This document shows, in pieces, positions 1 through 8,839 of a stretch of 64,000 bases of DNA. The notes below the pieces were generated by a model, which worked only from the letters and a program-made list of their open reading frames with translations, was not told the origin of the DNA and searched no databases. The DNA lies in assembly GCA_004212795.1 (NCBI GenBank), contig SHBR01000002.1:1-64000 (forward strand), in the 5' to 3' direction. Origin of the DNA: Candidatus Thioglobus sp. GTDB taxonomy: Bacteria > Pseudomonadota > Gammaproteobacteria > Arenicellales > UBA868. Made by a program: the position numbers and the translations under genes. Position 1 is the stretch's first letter, and each line of letters begins with the position of its first letter.

Positions 1-40
1 AAGTCAATCCGCAGCGTTGTCACTTTTTAAGTATTCATTT

Positions 41-874
41 ATGGAACGTTTACAGGAAATGCACGCATTTGGCGGGCGACAGCAAGTCTATCGGCACCGA
101 AGCGAGAGCACAAAATGCGAGATGGAATTTGCGATTTTTGACCCTGATCCCGAAAACACCGAACCGAAGCCCGCTTTACTTTATCTTTCGGGCCTGACCT
201 GTACCTGGGCCAACGTCGCCGAAAAAGCCGGCGCGCAACGATATGCATCAGAACACGGACTAATCCTCGTCATGCCGGATACCTCTCCTCGCGGTCTTCA
301 ACTGCCGGGAGAAGACGATGATTATGATTTTGGTTCAGGTGCGGGCTTTTATATTAATGCCACTCGTTCGCCCTGGGATCAAAACTATCAAATGTTTGAT
401 TACGTCACTGAAGAGCTTCCCAAACTAATGACGCAGGTGCTTGGATGTGATTCAAAGCGTTTGGGCATAACCGGCCATTCGATGGGGGGTCACGGCGCAC
501 TCATCAGCGCGCTCAAGCGTCCTGATGTTTTTCGGTCATGTTCTGCATTTGCGCCAATCAGTAATCCCATCAATTGCCCGTGGGGTCAGAAAGCATTTAC
601 CGGGTATCTCGGTACTGACCAGGCCCTCTGGCGGGAGTGGGATGCTTGTGAGCTCGCCACCTCTTCGAAATTTTCAGGTCCTATCCTTGTTGATCAGGGC
701 GAGGCTGATAATTTTCTTGAGGAACAACTAAAGCCTGACGCACTAGCGACCGCCTTCAATAAGGCTGGCCTTAGCCTGATCGTCCGCAAACAGCCAAACT
801 ACGATCATAGCTATTACTTTATTAGTTCATTTATCGGTGAGCATGTTGCCCATCATGCGCGGGAACTGCGTTGA
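41..874 (+). CDS. fghA: S-formylglutathione hydrolase
   Basis: Cytosolic serine esterase of the esterase D family that splits S-formylglutathione into formate and glutathione, the last step of glutathione-dependent formaldehyde removal. The nucleophile motif GHSMGG places Ser near residue 147; the Asp lies in DQGEADNF and the His in YDHSYYF. The early LSGLTC and PRG segments are typical of the family. The ORF track begins at TTG 17, but ATG 41 (MERLQEMHAFGG) matches the usual family N-terminus and gives 277 aa, close to the normal 275-285. The partner alcohol dehydrogenase is not visible and may lie left of the window. It fits a cell that demethylates betaines. Identification is firm; the exact start is likely. 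Confidence 0.93.
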   Translation: MERLQEMHAFGGRQQVYRHRSESTKCEMEFAIFDPDPENTEPKPALLYLSGLTCTWANVAEKAGAQRYASEHGLILVMPDTSPRGLQLPGEDDDYDFGSGAGFYINATRSPWDQNYQMFDYVTEELPKLMTQVLGCDSKRLGITGHSMGGHGALISALKRPDVFRSCSAFAPISNPINCPWGQKAFTGYLGTDQALWREWDACELATSSKFSGPILVDQGEADNFLEEQLKPDALATAFNKAGLSLIVRKQPNYDHSYYFISSFIGEHVAHHARELR

Positions 875-916
875 CCGTAATCTTCGTTTGATCGGCATAA
901 CTGTGGCAGCCACGCC

Positions 917-1777
917 TTGAAACGCGTTGTTCTCCTGGGTGGCGCTTTCACGCTCGCGGGATCGTTTCTTTTTTCAATGCAAGACGCGCTAGTGAAATGG
1001 CTTTCCGATGATTTTTCGCTATTTCAATTGCTGCTGATACGAAGTGTCGTAATGGTTCCCGTGTTTGCCCTTATTTGCGTCAGCAGATGGGGCGCTGTGG
1101 GGCTAGTCACCCAAAAACCCGGCGCGCATTTATTACGGGCGCTGTTCAATCTTACGGCGTTTCTCAGTTATTACTACGCGATCACCCGAATGCCGCTTGT
1201 TGATGCAATATCAATCGCCTCTGCTTATCCAATTATCCTGGCTGTTTTATCCGGCATGGTCCTCTCAGAGGCGCCTAATGGTCGACAGATTCTTGCGGTC
1301 ATTGCGGGTTTTATTGGTGTTCTTTTTATTATCCAACCGACAGGTGCCGATGTGGACTGGATCGGCGCCGGCGCAGCACTTTTTGGATGCGTCAGTTTTG
1401 CCGGACTCGGCCTTTACACGAGACATCTTTCAAAAACCGAATCCTCAGAACTCATGTTGCTCACTGGCGCCCTTTCTATTTTAATTGTCAGCCTGATCAG
1501 CGCGCCCTGGACCTGGATAACGCCAGATCTAAATAATCTTTTACTAATGCTGGGACTGTCTGTTGTCGCATTACTCGGTCAATACGCCATCACCAACGGC
1601 TTTCGCTACGCCCCAGTTTATCTGGTTGGCGCACTGGAATACACCACACTCGTCTGGGCCGCGCTTTGGGGTTTCTTATTTTTTATGGAGATACCCGCAA
1701 CCCACGTGTTAATCGGCGCCGGGGTTGTCGTATTAAGTGGGCTAGCCGTTGTACTGGCCGAGCGACAACGCCAATAG
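917..1777 (+). CDS. EamA/DMT-family permease
   Basis: Inner-membrane protein of the drug/metabolite transporter superfamily, 286 aa, with about ten hydrophobic segments arranged as two EamA repeats (roughly residues 10-140 and 150-280). The first repeat ends with GFIGVLFIIQPTG, a typical repeat-end pattern. The TTG start keeps the first membrane segment intact; the next ATG (977) would cut it, so TTG is preferred even though no strong ribosome site precedes it. The substrate cannot be told from sequence; members export amino acids, nucleotides or metabolites. It follows fghA by 42 bp and may be cotranscribed with it. It is one of three EamA permeases in the first 10 kb. Confidence 0.85.
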   Translation: MKRVVLLGGAFTLAGSFLFSMQDALVKWLSDDFSLFQLLLIRSVVMVPVFALICVSRWGAVGLVTQKPGAHLLRALFNLTAFLSYYYAITRMPLVDAISIASAYPIILAVLSGMVLSEAPNGRQILAVIAGFIGVLFIIQPTGADVDWIGAGAALFGCVSFAGLGLYTRHLSKTESSELMLLTGALSILIVSLISAPWTWITPDLNNLLLMLGLSVVALLGQYAITNGFRYAPVYLVGALEYTTLVWAALWGFLFFMEIPATHVLIGAGVVVLSGLAVVLAERQRQ

Positions 1778-1782
1778 ACGAT

Positions 1783-2508
1783 TCAGCAACCCAGTTGCTC
1801 GGCAAGGTCAATAAAGTCCTGAGCAACGATTTCATACTCCCCCTCCGCGAAAAGATCGGTCTCCTGGTTGGGGCCGTGTTCGAAAGGTCGAGCGACGAAG
1901 GCAGTTTTAAAGCCAACCTCAAGCGCTGCCTCAAGGTCATTGTTGTGGGCTGCAACCAGCATGCATTGCGATGGCTCGAATCCTAACGCTGCTGCAGAAC
2001 CCAAATAAGCCTGTGGTTGAGGCTTATAGGCTCTTGCTACTTCTGCGCCAAGAATTGCGTCCCAAGGTAATCCTGCATGACGAGCCATATTCTTTATCAA
2101 GTCAATATTACCGTTTGAAAGTGTTCCGATCTGATATCCACGCTTCAGTTTCTGTAAACCCGGCACCACATCCGGCCAAGGATCGAGTCGATGCCAGGCA
2201 AGGTTAAGATTTGCAATCTCGGTCTCGCTTGCATTCGTTAACGAGAACTCCATCAACGTCTGATCAAGATTCTCTCGGTGCAATTGATCAAGCGGTACAA
2301 ATGCAATACTGCCCGAACGGACTCTCTCCATGGCAGGCTGGTAGAGTGCGCGCCAACGATCTGCAAACGCTTCACCGTCCACCACTGAATCACAACGCTT
2401 GGCAAAGCTAACCACCTCTTGTGATATCGAGCTTCGCCAGTCCACCACAGTGCCAAAGACATCGAAGAGAACCGCACGTATGCCGTGTATTGATTGCTTG
2501 AGAGTCAT
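1783..2508 (-). CDS. Haloacid dehalogenase type II (HAD superfamily)
   Basis: Cytosolic HAD-fold hydrolase of 241 aa. The nucleophile motif FDVFGTVVDW starts near residue 15 with Asp16; later motifs are TLSNGN (Ser/Asn phosphate-site equivalent), the Lys in ARAYKPQPQAY, and the acidic motif VAAHNNDLEAA. The HNxDL form of the last motif is typical of L-2-haloacid dehalogenases rather than of phosphatases, and the length matches that family (220-240 aa). The likely reaction is hydrolytic removal of halide from short 2-haloacids with inversion. It is convergent with the EamA gene, 5 bp apart. The family also contains phosphatase-like members, so the substrate is inferred. Confidence 0.8.
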   Translation of the reverse strand: MTLKQSIHGIRAVLFDVFGTVVDWRSSISQEVVSFAKRCDSVVDGEAFADRWRALYQPAMERVRSGSIAFVPLDQLHRENLDQTLMEFSLTNASETEIANLNLAWHRLDPWPDVVPGLQKLKRGYQIGTLSNGNIDLIKNMARHAGLPWDAILGAEVARAYKPQPQAYLGSAAALGFEPSQCMLVAAHNNDLEAALEVGFKTAFVARPFEHGPNQETDLFAEGEYEIVAQDFIDLAEQLGC

Positions 2509-2617
2509 TGTTTCTTTTAAAGGACTGGTGTACCGTTAGCGGCGTATTATGTTGAGCGTTTTCAGTTGAGAAAATATTTCATCAAGTGATCTGAAAGATT
2601 AATTAAATTACAGTTTT

Positions 2618-3442
2618 ATGTCTATAAAAAAGCCGGAAGGCGTTGAGAGTTATAACGCAACAATCGAGCGTATCGACCACATTGCGGACGGTCTTTCGAT
2701 CTTTTTTATAAAACCGGATGAAGTGATTCCGGGCAGACTCCCTGGTCATTACGTCAGTATTGGCCTCGTGGATCCAGTCGCGAATAAGTTAATTCGAAGA
2801 CCGTACTCATTATCCCAGTCGATTACACCCGCTCATGACCCATCGCTTCTCGAGCTCCTGATTATTCGTGTCCCCGAGGGTGAATTTACCCCCCTTCTAT
2901 TTGAGCAAAAAGAGGGTGATCGAATCTACGTGCGTCCCAAAATGGTCGGCACCTATCTACTGCCAGATCTCGATTCCGAAATGACAATGATCTTGCTGTC
3001 GACGGGCACCGGCGTTGCACCCCACATGACCATGCTAGAGCGCTGTATTCAAAATTGTAAACAAGTCGTCATGATGGAGTGTGTTCGGTACCAATCTGAA
3101 CTTGCTTATGCATCTCAGATTGAAGCGCTAGCAACCCGTCACGGCCATCTTTGCTATATCCCGCTCGTCACTCGGGAAGGCGGTGATAAACGTTATATAC
3201 AGGATTACTTCCGCAACAACACGCTGAGTGATGAATTTGGTGTTTGTATAACTGCTGAACATACTCATGTATTTGCCTGTGGCAATCCAGCAATGATTGG
3301 TATTCCAAAAGAGGATCGGAAAACCGGGGCATTACACTTTGAAACCGAAAGTGGTCTGGTTGAGATTCTGGTCCAAAAATATGGTCTTTCGATCCATAAA
3401 CCCAGATCGCCCGGTCAAGTTCATTACGAGAAATACTGGTAA
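2618..3442 (+). CDS. fpr: Ferredoxin-NADP reductase
   Basis: FAD-containing flavoprotein of 274 aa that moves electrons between NADPH and ferredoxin or flavodoxin in the cytosol. The FAD-binding motif RRPYSLSQ lies near residues 67-74 and the NADP-binding motif STGTGVAPH near 128-136. The chain ends HYEKYW with a C-terminal aromatic residue, as in bacterial Fpr of subclass I. It could supply electrons to the two-component or flavin-dependent oxygenases seen further right, but there is no direct genetic link. The gene stands alone, divergent from the dehalogenase and convergent (1 bp gap) with the TauE permease. Confidence 0.88.
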   Translation: MSIKKPEGVESYNATIERIDHIADGLSIFFIKPDEVIPGRLPGHYVSIGLVDPVANKLIRRPYSLSQSITPAHDPSLLELLIIRVPEGEFTPLLFEQKEGDRIYVRPKMVGTYLLPDLDSEMTMILLSTGTGVAPHMTMLERCIQNCKQVVMMECVRYQSELAYASQIEALATRHGHLCYIPLVTREGGDKRYIQDYFRNNTLSDEFGVCITAEHTHVFACGNPAMIGIPKEDRKTGALHFETESGLVEILVQKYGLSIHKPRSPGQVHYEKYW

Positions 3443-3443
3443 C

Positions 3444-4193
3444 CTACTTCAAAATTAGCGCCTTCAAAATAATAAAAAGCCCTAGCAAACCAAGCACAAA
3501 ATAAAACGCTCTTTCAAAAACCAGGTCTGAAAGTTGTTGCTGGATCCGTCGACCAACTGCCATTCCGATAAGGCCCGCCGCCACGCCAATCACTGCTACG
3601 ACACTCGTCTCTTTCGGAAAAGCACCTTGCCATCCAAACACACTTGCCACCGTCAAGTTTGCGAGCACGAGATAAATACCCATTGCCTGAATCATCATTG
3701 AACGATCCAGTCTTAGAGACTTAAGATAAATGGTCATCGGAAACACAAGCACCCCGGTCAGACCCGTGAAAACACCGGTACTCATCCCCATGAGGGGCGA
3801 GAGCCATCGCTCTCTTTGGCCGGGCGGCTTACAACGCCAGGTCACCAGTCCACTGATGCTATAAACGATGATCACACCGCCCAGTAAAGCCATCGGCCAC
3901 CGGGGGTGAATCTGGAGCAGCATTATTGCCGACATCGCAGTAAATACTACGCCAGAAACATAAAGCGTCCACAACCGACGCCAAGAGATCCCAAAATTTC
4001 CACCCGCAAGTGCTTGCCAAAAATTGGTCACCACAGCCGGTATCACCATCAATCCAATCGCATCGACCAGTCCATAAAAGGGCGTCAACAGGGTAATTGA
4101 CACGAGCGGCAGTCCAAACCCGACCGTACCTTTGACTGCCCCTCCCAGAAAAAAAATAGCGGCAGTAATGAGATAGATTTGAATAGAGTCCAT
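3444..4193 (-). CDS. TauE/SafE-family sulfite/organic-anion exporter
   Basis: Integral membrane protein of 249 aa with about eight hydrophobic segments in two repeats. It begins with the family's glycine-rich first helix (GGAVKGTVGFGLPL), mirrored by the second repeat (GMSTGVFTGLTGVLVFP). Members export sulfite, sulfoacetate or related anions, or take up sulfur compounds; the substrate here is unknown. No sulfonate-degradation gene sits beside it. It is divergent from the AEC permease and convergent with fpr. Confidence 0.85.
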   Translation of the reverse strand: MDSIQIYLITAAIFFLGGAVKGTVGFGLPLVSITLLTPFYGLVDAIGLMVIPAVVTNFWQALAGGNFGISWRRLWTLYVSGVVFTAMSAIMLLQIHPRWPMALLGGVIIVYSISGLVTWRCKPPGQRERWLSPLMGMSTGVFTGLTGVLVFPMTIYLKSLRLDRSMMIQAMGIYLVLANLTVASVFGWQGAFPKETSVVAVIGVAAGLIGMAVGRRIQQQLSDLVFERAFYFVLGLLGLFIILKALILK

Positions 4194-4345
4194 TGATTAT
4201 TCGCGAAGCGTCAAAAGGGGTCTAAGCTCATCATCTTGATCGGGTTAAAAAATATCGCTAACAACCTTCGCTTTATGTTTCTGATCTGAGAAAATACCGT
4301 CTACTCTACTTGCGTTGTGATCCATCCGATAGGCCCGCACTTTAC

Positions 4346-5221
4346 ATGCTCATCCGAATTTTCGAGGTCATGATTCCCGTCATTGCGGTGGCGGGACTTG
4401 GCTTTCTTTACAGTTTAAAACGACGCACCGATATCGCGAGCATCAATACGCTCTCCGTGAACGTCTTTTTACCTGCTTTGGTTTTTAGTGTGATGTCAGG
4501 TCAGGACTTTGATCTCGGTCAATATCCAGAACTTGCTATTGCGGCGATCGCGATATTTCTGGGTTCGGGTCTGCTCGCTTGGCCGGTTGCGATCGCACTT
4601 AAATATGATGCGCGAACATTTTTACCTCCAATGATGTTTAACAATTGCGGCAATCTTGGACTTCCGCTCGCAATACTTGCCTTTGGCCATGAAGGTCTTG
4701 CGCCCGCTGTCGTACTACTCATCGTTACCAACTTAATGTATTTTTCGGTCGGAATATACATCGTCGACAAAAAAGTCAACTGGCGTAATGTTTTGTTTTC
4801 GCCCACCATCATTGCGTCAATCGCTGGACTTCTGGTCAGCCTGCTAAAAATCTCTATCCCTGGTGTAATCGCCACTCCAATTGAGATGCTGGGGGATGCA
4901 TTAATTCCCGTCATGCTGTTTACACTCGGCATTCGACTTGTGGATGTGAAACTCAGTGACTGGAAAATCGGCTTAATGGGTGCCGTAATCTGTCCACTGA
5001 CCGGAGTCATTATCGCGCTTATTATCCAGCCCATACTCCAGCTACCACCAGAACAGTTCCGTCCCCTATTGCTTTATAGTGCACTTCCGCCTGCCGTATT
5101 GGTTTATCTGGTTGCCGAGCAATACGATCAAGAGCCAATGAAAGTGGCTGCCATGGTGGGATTCGGTAATATCGCAGCCATAGCGATCCTGCCGATGATG
5201 CTGCCTTTCGTCCTCGTTTAA
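4346..5221 (+). CDS. AEC-family transporter (auxin efflux carrier type)
   Basis: Inner-membrane carrier with about ten transmembrane segments, 291 aa from the preferred start. The central NNCGNLGLPLA motif (about residue 93) is the hallmark of the AEC family, and the last third keeps the conserved SALPPAV segment. Bacterial members move organic acids such as malate or malonate, or amino acids. The ORF track starts at TTG 4310; ATG 4346 (MLIRIFEVMIPV) gives the standard N-terminus and is preferred. Substrate unknown. It lies upstream of a second EamA permease, 44 bp apart, on the same strand. Confidence 0.85.
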   Translation: MLIRIFEVMIPVIAVAGLGFLYSLKRRTDIASINTLSVNVFLPALVFSVMSGQDFDLGQYPELAIAAIAIFLGSGLLAWPVAIALKYDARTFLPPMMFNNCGNLGLPLAILAFGHEGLAPAVVLLIVTNLMYFSVGIYIVDKKVNWRNVLFSPTIIASIAGLLVSLLKISIPGVIATPIEMLGDALIPVMLFTLGIRLVDVKLSDWKIGLMGAVICPLTGVIIALIIQPILQLPPEQFRPLLLYSALPPAVLVYLVAEQYDQEPMKVAAMVGFGNIAAIAILPMMLPFVLV

Positions 5222-5265
5222 ATCAGCATTCCTGGCCGTCAACATAATTTAGCTGGAGCTCATTT

Positions 5266-6216
5266 GTGCAGCCAGATACACTGAAAAATAATCTTCGTGG
5301 CGGTCTTCTAAATTGGGGCAAAATCTGGAACTTCTCTATTTTGATCCTATTGGGGATTTCCTGGGGTTTTTCATTTTCACTTGCCCGAATGTCGACCGAG
5401 GGCGATTTCCATCCGCTCGCCATAAACTACTGGATGTGTATCACCAGTACGATCTGTCTTGGATTTTTCTGCTTAATCACCCGTAAACGGGTACCGATTA
5501 CAAAGCAATACTTACGCCTGTATGTCATATGCGGATTACTCGGCTCTGTTATCCCGGGTACGCTTTATTTTTATGCGGCCTCTGAAGTCAGCGCTGGGGT
5601 GCTATCGATTACGGTGGCGACTGTACCGCTAACAACATTCGTTGGGGCGATTATTTTAAGAATCGAAACGCCATCATTTGGTCGGATTCTGGGCGTTGTG
5701 CTCGGAATCATTTCTATCGCATTTCTAGTTATGCCGAGCACTAGCCTACCAAAACCGTCCGCTGCGTTTTGGGTTGTAATCATGGTGCTTGCAGCGGGAT
5801 GCTACGCCTTAGAGAATCTTGTTATTGCAATAAAAATGCCGAAAAATGGTGATGTTTTTGCAGTGGTCACAGGCGTGCTTACGTGCGCCACCATTATGCT
5901 GACTCCGATCATTTGGGGGGCTGATGCATTTTCGATGCTGCCATGGCCCCTGACCCGACCGGGCTGGGCCATTATTGCGATGGGCGCTATCACCGCGGGA
6001 GCCTATGCCGGATTTTTTTACCTGGTGATGCGGACCGGACCGGTCTTTGCCAGTCAATGCGCCTACCTCGTTACCCTCGCTGGCGTTTTGTGGGGAATCA
6101 TAATTTACGACGAGTCCCACTCGATCTGGGTTTGGTTTTCGCTTGCGATCATGATGGGGGCTTTGGCACTGGTTCAACCCCGAGAGGAGAACTCTACTCA
6201 CTCAAGCGGAAGTTAA
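5266..6216 (+). CDS. EamA/DMT-family permease
   Basis: Inner-membrane DMT superfamily protein, 316 aa, with ten predicted membrane segments and two EamA repeats. It starts at GTG and has a hydrophilic N-terminal tail of about 20 residues before the first segment (ILILLGISWGFSFSLAR). The first repeat ends with VVLGIISIAFLVMP and the second with ALALVQP. Probably a metabolite exporter; the substrate cannot be named. It follows the AEC carrier closely and may share its transcript. Confidence 0.83.
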   Translation: MQPDTLKNNLRGGLLNWGKIWNFSILILLGISWGFSFSLARMSTEGDFHPLAINYWMCITSTICLGFFCLITRKRVPITKQYLRLYVICGLLGSVIPGTLYFYAASEVSAGVLSITVATVPLTTFVGAIILRIETPSFGRILGVVLGIISIAFLVMPSTSLPKPSAAFWVVIMVLAAGCYALENLVIAIKMPKNGDVFAVVTGVLTCATIMLTPIIWGADAFSMLPWPLTRPGWAIIAMGAITAGAYAGFFYLVMRTGPVFASQCAYLVTLAGVLWGIIIYDESHSIWVWFSLAIMMGALALVQPREENSTHSSGS

Positions 6217-6237
6217 TTTTAGCTTTCACCAACATAC

Positions 6238-6774
6238 TCACCCATGTCCGCGAATCAAAATGAGTATCCACAATCCAGCGATGACAACGACGCCATAAAT
6301 AAAAATACTAGCGGCAACCGCTCTCGTTCGGCGCCATCGACGACGAGCCTGCAACTTTTGTAATCGAAAATTTTCAGTTGGCACAACCAACGGCACGAAA
6401 TCATTCTCAATCAAGGGTGTCGAATCATCCGCCGCTGAACCCAAGCGAATGTACACCCCATCTGAGAGTTCATAACAGGCGTCAAACTCGGCCAAAACCT
6501 GGCCAATCAAGTCGGTAGATAAATTAGGAACTGCCAGTTTAAGGCGATGACTGACTTGTTTGCGATAAACCGACCAGTTGGGATGAACCGAGACATAGAG
6601 TCGATCGGGCGCCTGTTCCAGCTCACGCCCGATTAGACCAACAGCAACTCGAATATCAATCTCTGAGCGATCAGAACGTCTAAACACCCATGCGACTAAT
6701 AAAAGCCCGCCCGCAAGAAGCCACCACCCGTAAGCGAGCACCGCTGAGCCAATCGCTGGCCACCACTCAATCAT
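6238..6774 (-). CDS. Hypothetical membrane-anchored protein
   Basis: Not recognised. It has 178 aa with one hydrophobic segment near the N-terminus (residues about 12-31) and a second at the C-terminus (about 150-173). A soluble middle domain of about 115 residues lies between them, and a strongly basic stretch (RRRWRRTR) precedes the second segment. This layout suggests both ends in the inner membrane with the basic patch facing the cytoplasm by the positive-inside rule. There are no cysteines in metal-like spacing and no catalytic motif. Convergent with the EamA gene and 63 bp from the class II aldolase gene on the same strand. Confidence 0.6.
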   Translation of the reverse strand: MIEWWPAIGSAVLAYGWWLLAGGLLLVAWVFRRSDRSEIDIRVAVGLIGRELEQAPDRLYVSVHPNWSVYRKQVSHRLKLAVPNLSTDLIGQVLAEFDACYELSDGVYIRLGSAADDSTPLIENDFVPLVVPTENFRLQKLQARRRWRRTRAVAASIFIYGVVVIAGLWILILIRGHG

Positions 6775-6837
6775 ATTGCGCGTGCGAGAAATATAAAGAA
6801 AATTTTAAAAACCTTTTCTCGGTCACTGATCAATTGG

Positions 6838-7602
6838 CTAGGTTCGAAATTCCGGCTCTTCTTTGTCAAGAATTGCCAGAATCTCACTTAAATGTCGATC
6901 ATCTTGTGAAGGATAGGCCTCAATCTGACTTGCCGTTTTTTCAGCAATCTCATCTGACAACACACGAAGTGGTTGGCCGGTCTGGAGCGCTTGTACATAG
7001 GTCCGCGCAGCACGCTCAAAATAATAGAGTCGGTTAAAAGCATCTCCCACGCTATCACCTATTGTCATGACACCATGATTCCCCATGATCATCGTTTTAT
7101 GCGCCGGATTAGCCAGTAGTTGTGCGCAACGCTCCCCTTCATCAGAGAGCGCGAGACCGCCATAGTGCTCGTCAATAACATAACGATTAAAAAATACCGC
7201 TGAATTCTGATCAATTGGCGGTAATCGACTATCCTTTAAGCTGGCAAGCACGGTGCCATACTCTGGATGCGCATGCATTACGCAGCGTGCATGCCGGCAA
7301 TGACGATGAATTCCCCCATGGAGACCCCAAGCGGTTGGATCAGGCGCGTCTGGCCTGTCCATCGTATGAGGGTCATTTGCGTCAATCAGCACAAGATCAC
7401 TCGCCTTAACCTGGGAAAAATGAACCTGATTAGGGTTAATAAGGAACTTGGTGCCATCTTCATTTACCGCGAGCGAAAAATGATTCGCGACTGCTTCGTG
7501 CAAATCCATTCTCGCAGCCCATCTAAAAGAAGCTGCGAGCTCAACTCGTTGCTGTGTATAGTTATCGTCGTCACTGACTATCCGCAATTGACTGGTCATC
7601 AC
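6838..7602 (-). CDS. Class II aldolase/adducin-family protein
   Basis: Cytosolic metal-dependent fold of 254 aa. The Zn-type ligands appear in MHAHPEYG (two His) and in a later His of DEHYGG or GNHGVM; the signature MIMGNHGVMTIG is conserved in the family. Members cleave sugar phosphates by retro-aldol reaction, decarboxylate or epimerise; this subtype (HRHCRHARCVMHAHP) is common as a stand-alone gene of unknown substrate. No sugar kinase or transport gene is adjacent. Family assignment is solid, specific function is not. Confidence 0.82.
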   Translation of the reverse strand: MMTSQLRIVSDDDNYTQQRVELAASFRWAARMDLHEAVANHFSLAVNEDGTKFLINPNQVHFSQVKASDLVLIDANDPHTMDRPDAPDPTAWGLHGGIHRHCRHARCVMHAHPEYGTVLASLKDSRLPPIDQNSAVFFNRYVIDEHYGGLALSDEGERCAQLLANPAHKTMIMGNHGVMTIGDSVGDAFNRLYYFERAARTYVQALQTGQPLRVLSDEIAEKTASQIEAYPSQDDRHLSEILAILDKEEPEFRT

Positions 7603-7626
7603 TGTGTCCCTGTTAAAAAATTTCTA

Positions 7627-7851
7627 TCACTCTGGATCGGGTTGCTGCCATCCCTTCCCTGCACCGCACCGCAAACAGCGTTGGCTAAGGAATACCTCGT
7701 TCCAATCTGCATCAGCCACCATGTAATCCAACATGACCCTGAGCGCTTTCGAGGTACTACGAAAACCGTAGGTTTCTTTCGCATACTCGAGCATATCCAC
7801 TGTATCTTGATGCAGCTCAACTTCGAGGCTGATCTTCTGTCCCATCGGCAT
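7627..7851 (-). CDS. Small RHH-like protein with C-terminal CxxC
   Basis: A 74-aa protein not assigned to a named family. The N-terminal half (KISLEVELHQDTVDML followed by STSKALRVMLDYMV) has the short strand plus two helices expected of a ribbon-helix-helix DNA-binding dimer. The C-terminus carries CLRCG. The start ATG 7851 is preceded by AGGAG at good spacing (8 nt), which supports translation. The overlapping ORF at 7599-7820 is in another frame and lacks this support. It lies 24 bp upstream of the class II aldolase gene and may regulate or accompany it. DNA binding is inference from pattern only. Confidence 0.6.
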   Translation of the reverse strand: MPMGQKISLEVELHQDTVDMLEYAKETYGFRSTSKALRVMLDYMVADADWNEVFLSQRCLRCGAGKGWQQPDPE

Positions 7852-8013
7852 GTTTGATCTCCTAATATTTAAGGACTTTGATGGCGCATGGTAGCACCCG
7901 TCGCAGGCGCGGTTAAGTCCTCTAGAAAACGTTGTTTGAAATGTTTGATCATATCAGTGGTGTCAGCGATGATACACTCCCGATCGATTGACTTAACGTC
8001 CAGGAGCTTTATT

Positions 8014-8802
8014 TTGCAACTCACTCACGTTGATTTTGAGCATCACGGCGATATCGCAGTTATCTGTTTAAACAATCCAGATTCTGGAAATACGCTGTCA
8101 AAAAGAATGGCGCTGGACCTATTTTCTGCTGCACAAACGGCCGAAAAAGATAATTCGATCCGAGCGGTTGTTTTTAGTGCGAGGGGGCCTATGTTTAGCT
8201 TTGGTGGCAACCTAAAGGAGTTCAAAACCTCTGGCACGAATCCTCAGGCCCTGATAGATACCGCAGATCGCTGGCACGACGCACAGAATAGCTTCCTCAA
8301 TATGCCTAAACCGGTCATTGTCGGCGTCAACGGAATGGCAGCGGGTGGTGGTGTTCCAATGACGCTGGTTGGAGATATCGTGCTTGTCGACGAAACCGCC
8401 CGTTATCGCCTTGCGTATACCGCAGCGGGATTAAGTCCTGATGGTGGTTCGACCTGGTTGCTTCCAAGGTTAATCGGCATACGGCGCACGCAGGAACTCC
8501 TCTTTGAGAACAGGGAACTGTCCGCATCTGAAGCCGTCGAATGGGGGCTTGCAACACGGACCGTTCCTAAAGATACCGCGCTAGATGCTGCAATCGAACT
8601 TGCGCATAAGTTATCAAAAGGACCAACACAGGCTTTTGCATCAACACGACGCCTACTCAATACAAGTCTTAATAATGATTTTTTAAACCAAACCAAACTT
8701 GAGACCCGGGAGATTAGCGCCAATATGACCGGGGCTGATGGACAGGAAGGGCTGGATGCGTTTATTAACAAGCGCCTGCCTGTCTTTACCGGTAAGCGCT
8801 AG
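8014..8802 (+). CDS. Enoyl-CoA hydratase/isomerase family protein
   Basis: Crotonase-fold enzyme of 262 aa acting on acyl-CoA thioesters. The first oxyanion-hole segment is FSFGGNLKEF and the second GMAAGGG. The region where hydratases carry the second catalytic Glu reads AGLSPDGGSTW, with Asp, the pattern of PaaG-type isomerases rather than classic hydratases. The ORF track begins at ATG 7888, but TTG 8014 has AGGAG 7 bp upstream (8002-8006) and gives the usual crotonase N-terminus (MQLTHVDFEHHGDIAVICLN). The extra 42 residues have no family match, so TTG 8014 is preferred. Substrate unknown; no beta-oxidation genes are adjacent. Confidence 0.82.
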   Translation: MQLTHVDFEHHGDIAVICLNNPDSGNTLSKRMALDLFSAAQTAEKDNSIRAVVFSARGPMFSFGGNLKEFKTSGTNPQALIDTADRWHDAQNSFLNMPKPVIVGVNGMAAGGGVPMTLVGDIVLVDETARYRLAYTAAGLSPDGGSTWLLPRLIGIRRTQELLFENRELSASEAVEWGLATRTVPKDTALDAAIELAHKLSKGPTQAFASTRRLLNTSLNNDFLNQTKLETREISANMTGADGQEGLDAFINKRLPVFTGKR

Positions 8803-8839
8803 AGCGCCGCCTGCTTTTCAAAATACTTAGAGTGATTAC

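Noticed and set aside
17-40. N-terminal extension of fghA from TTG 17
   Set aside because: ATG 41 matches the usual esterase D N-terminus; the eight extra residues have no family match.
7888-8013. 42-residue extension of the enoyl-CoA hydratase from ATG 7888
   Set aside because: It does not resemble a crotonase N-terminus or a clear signal peptide, while TTG 8014 has AGGAG at ideal distance.
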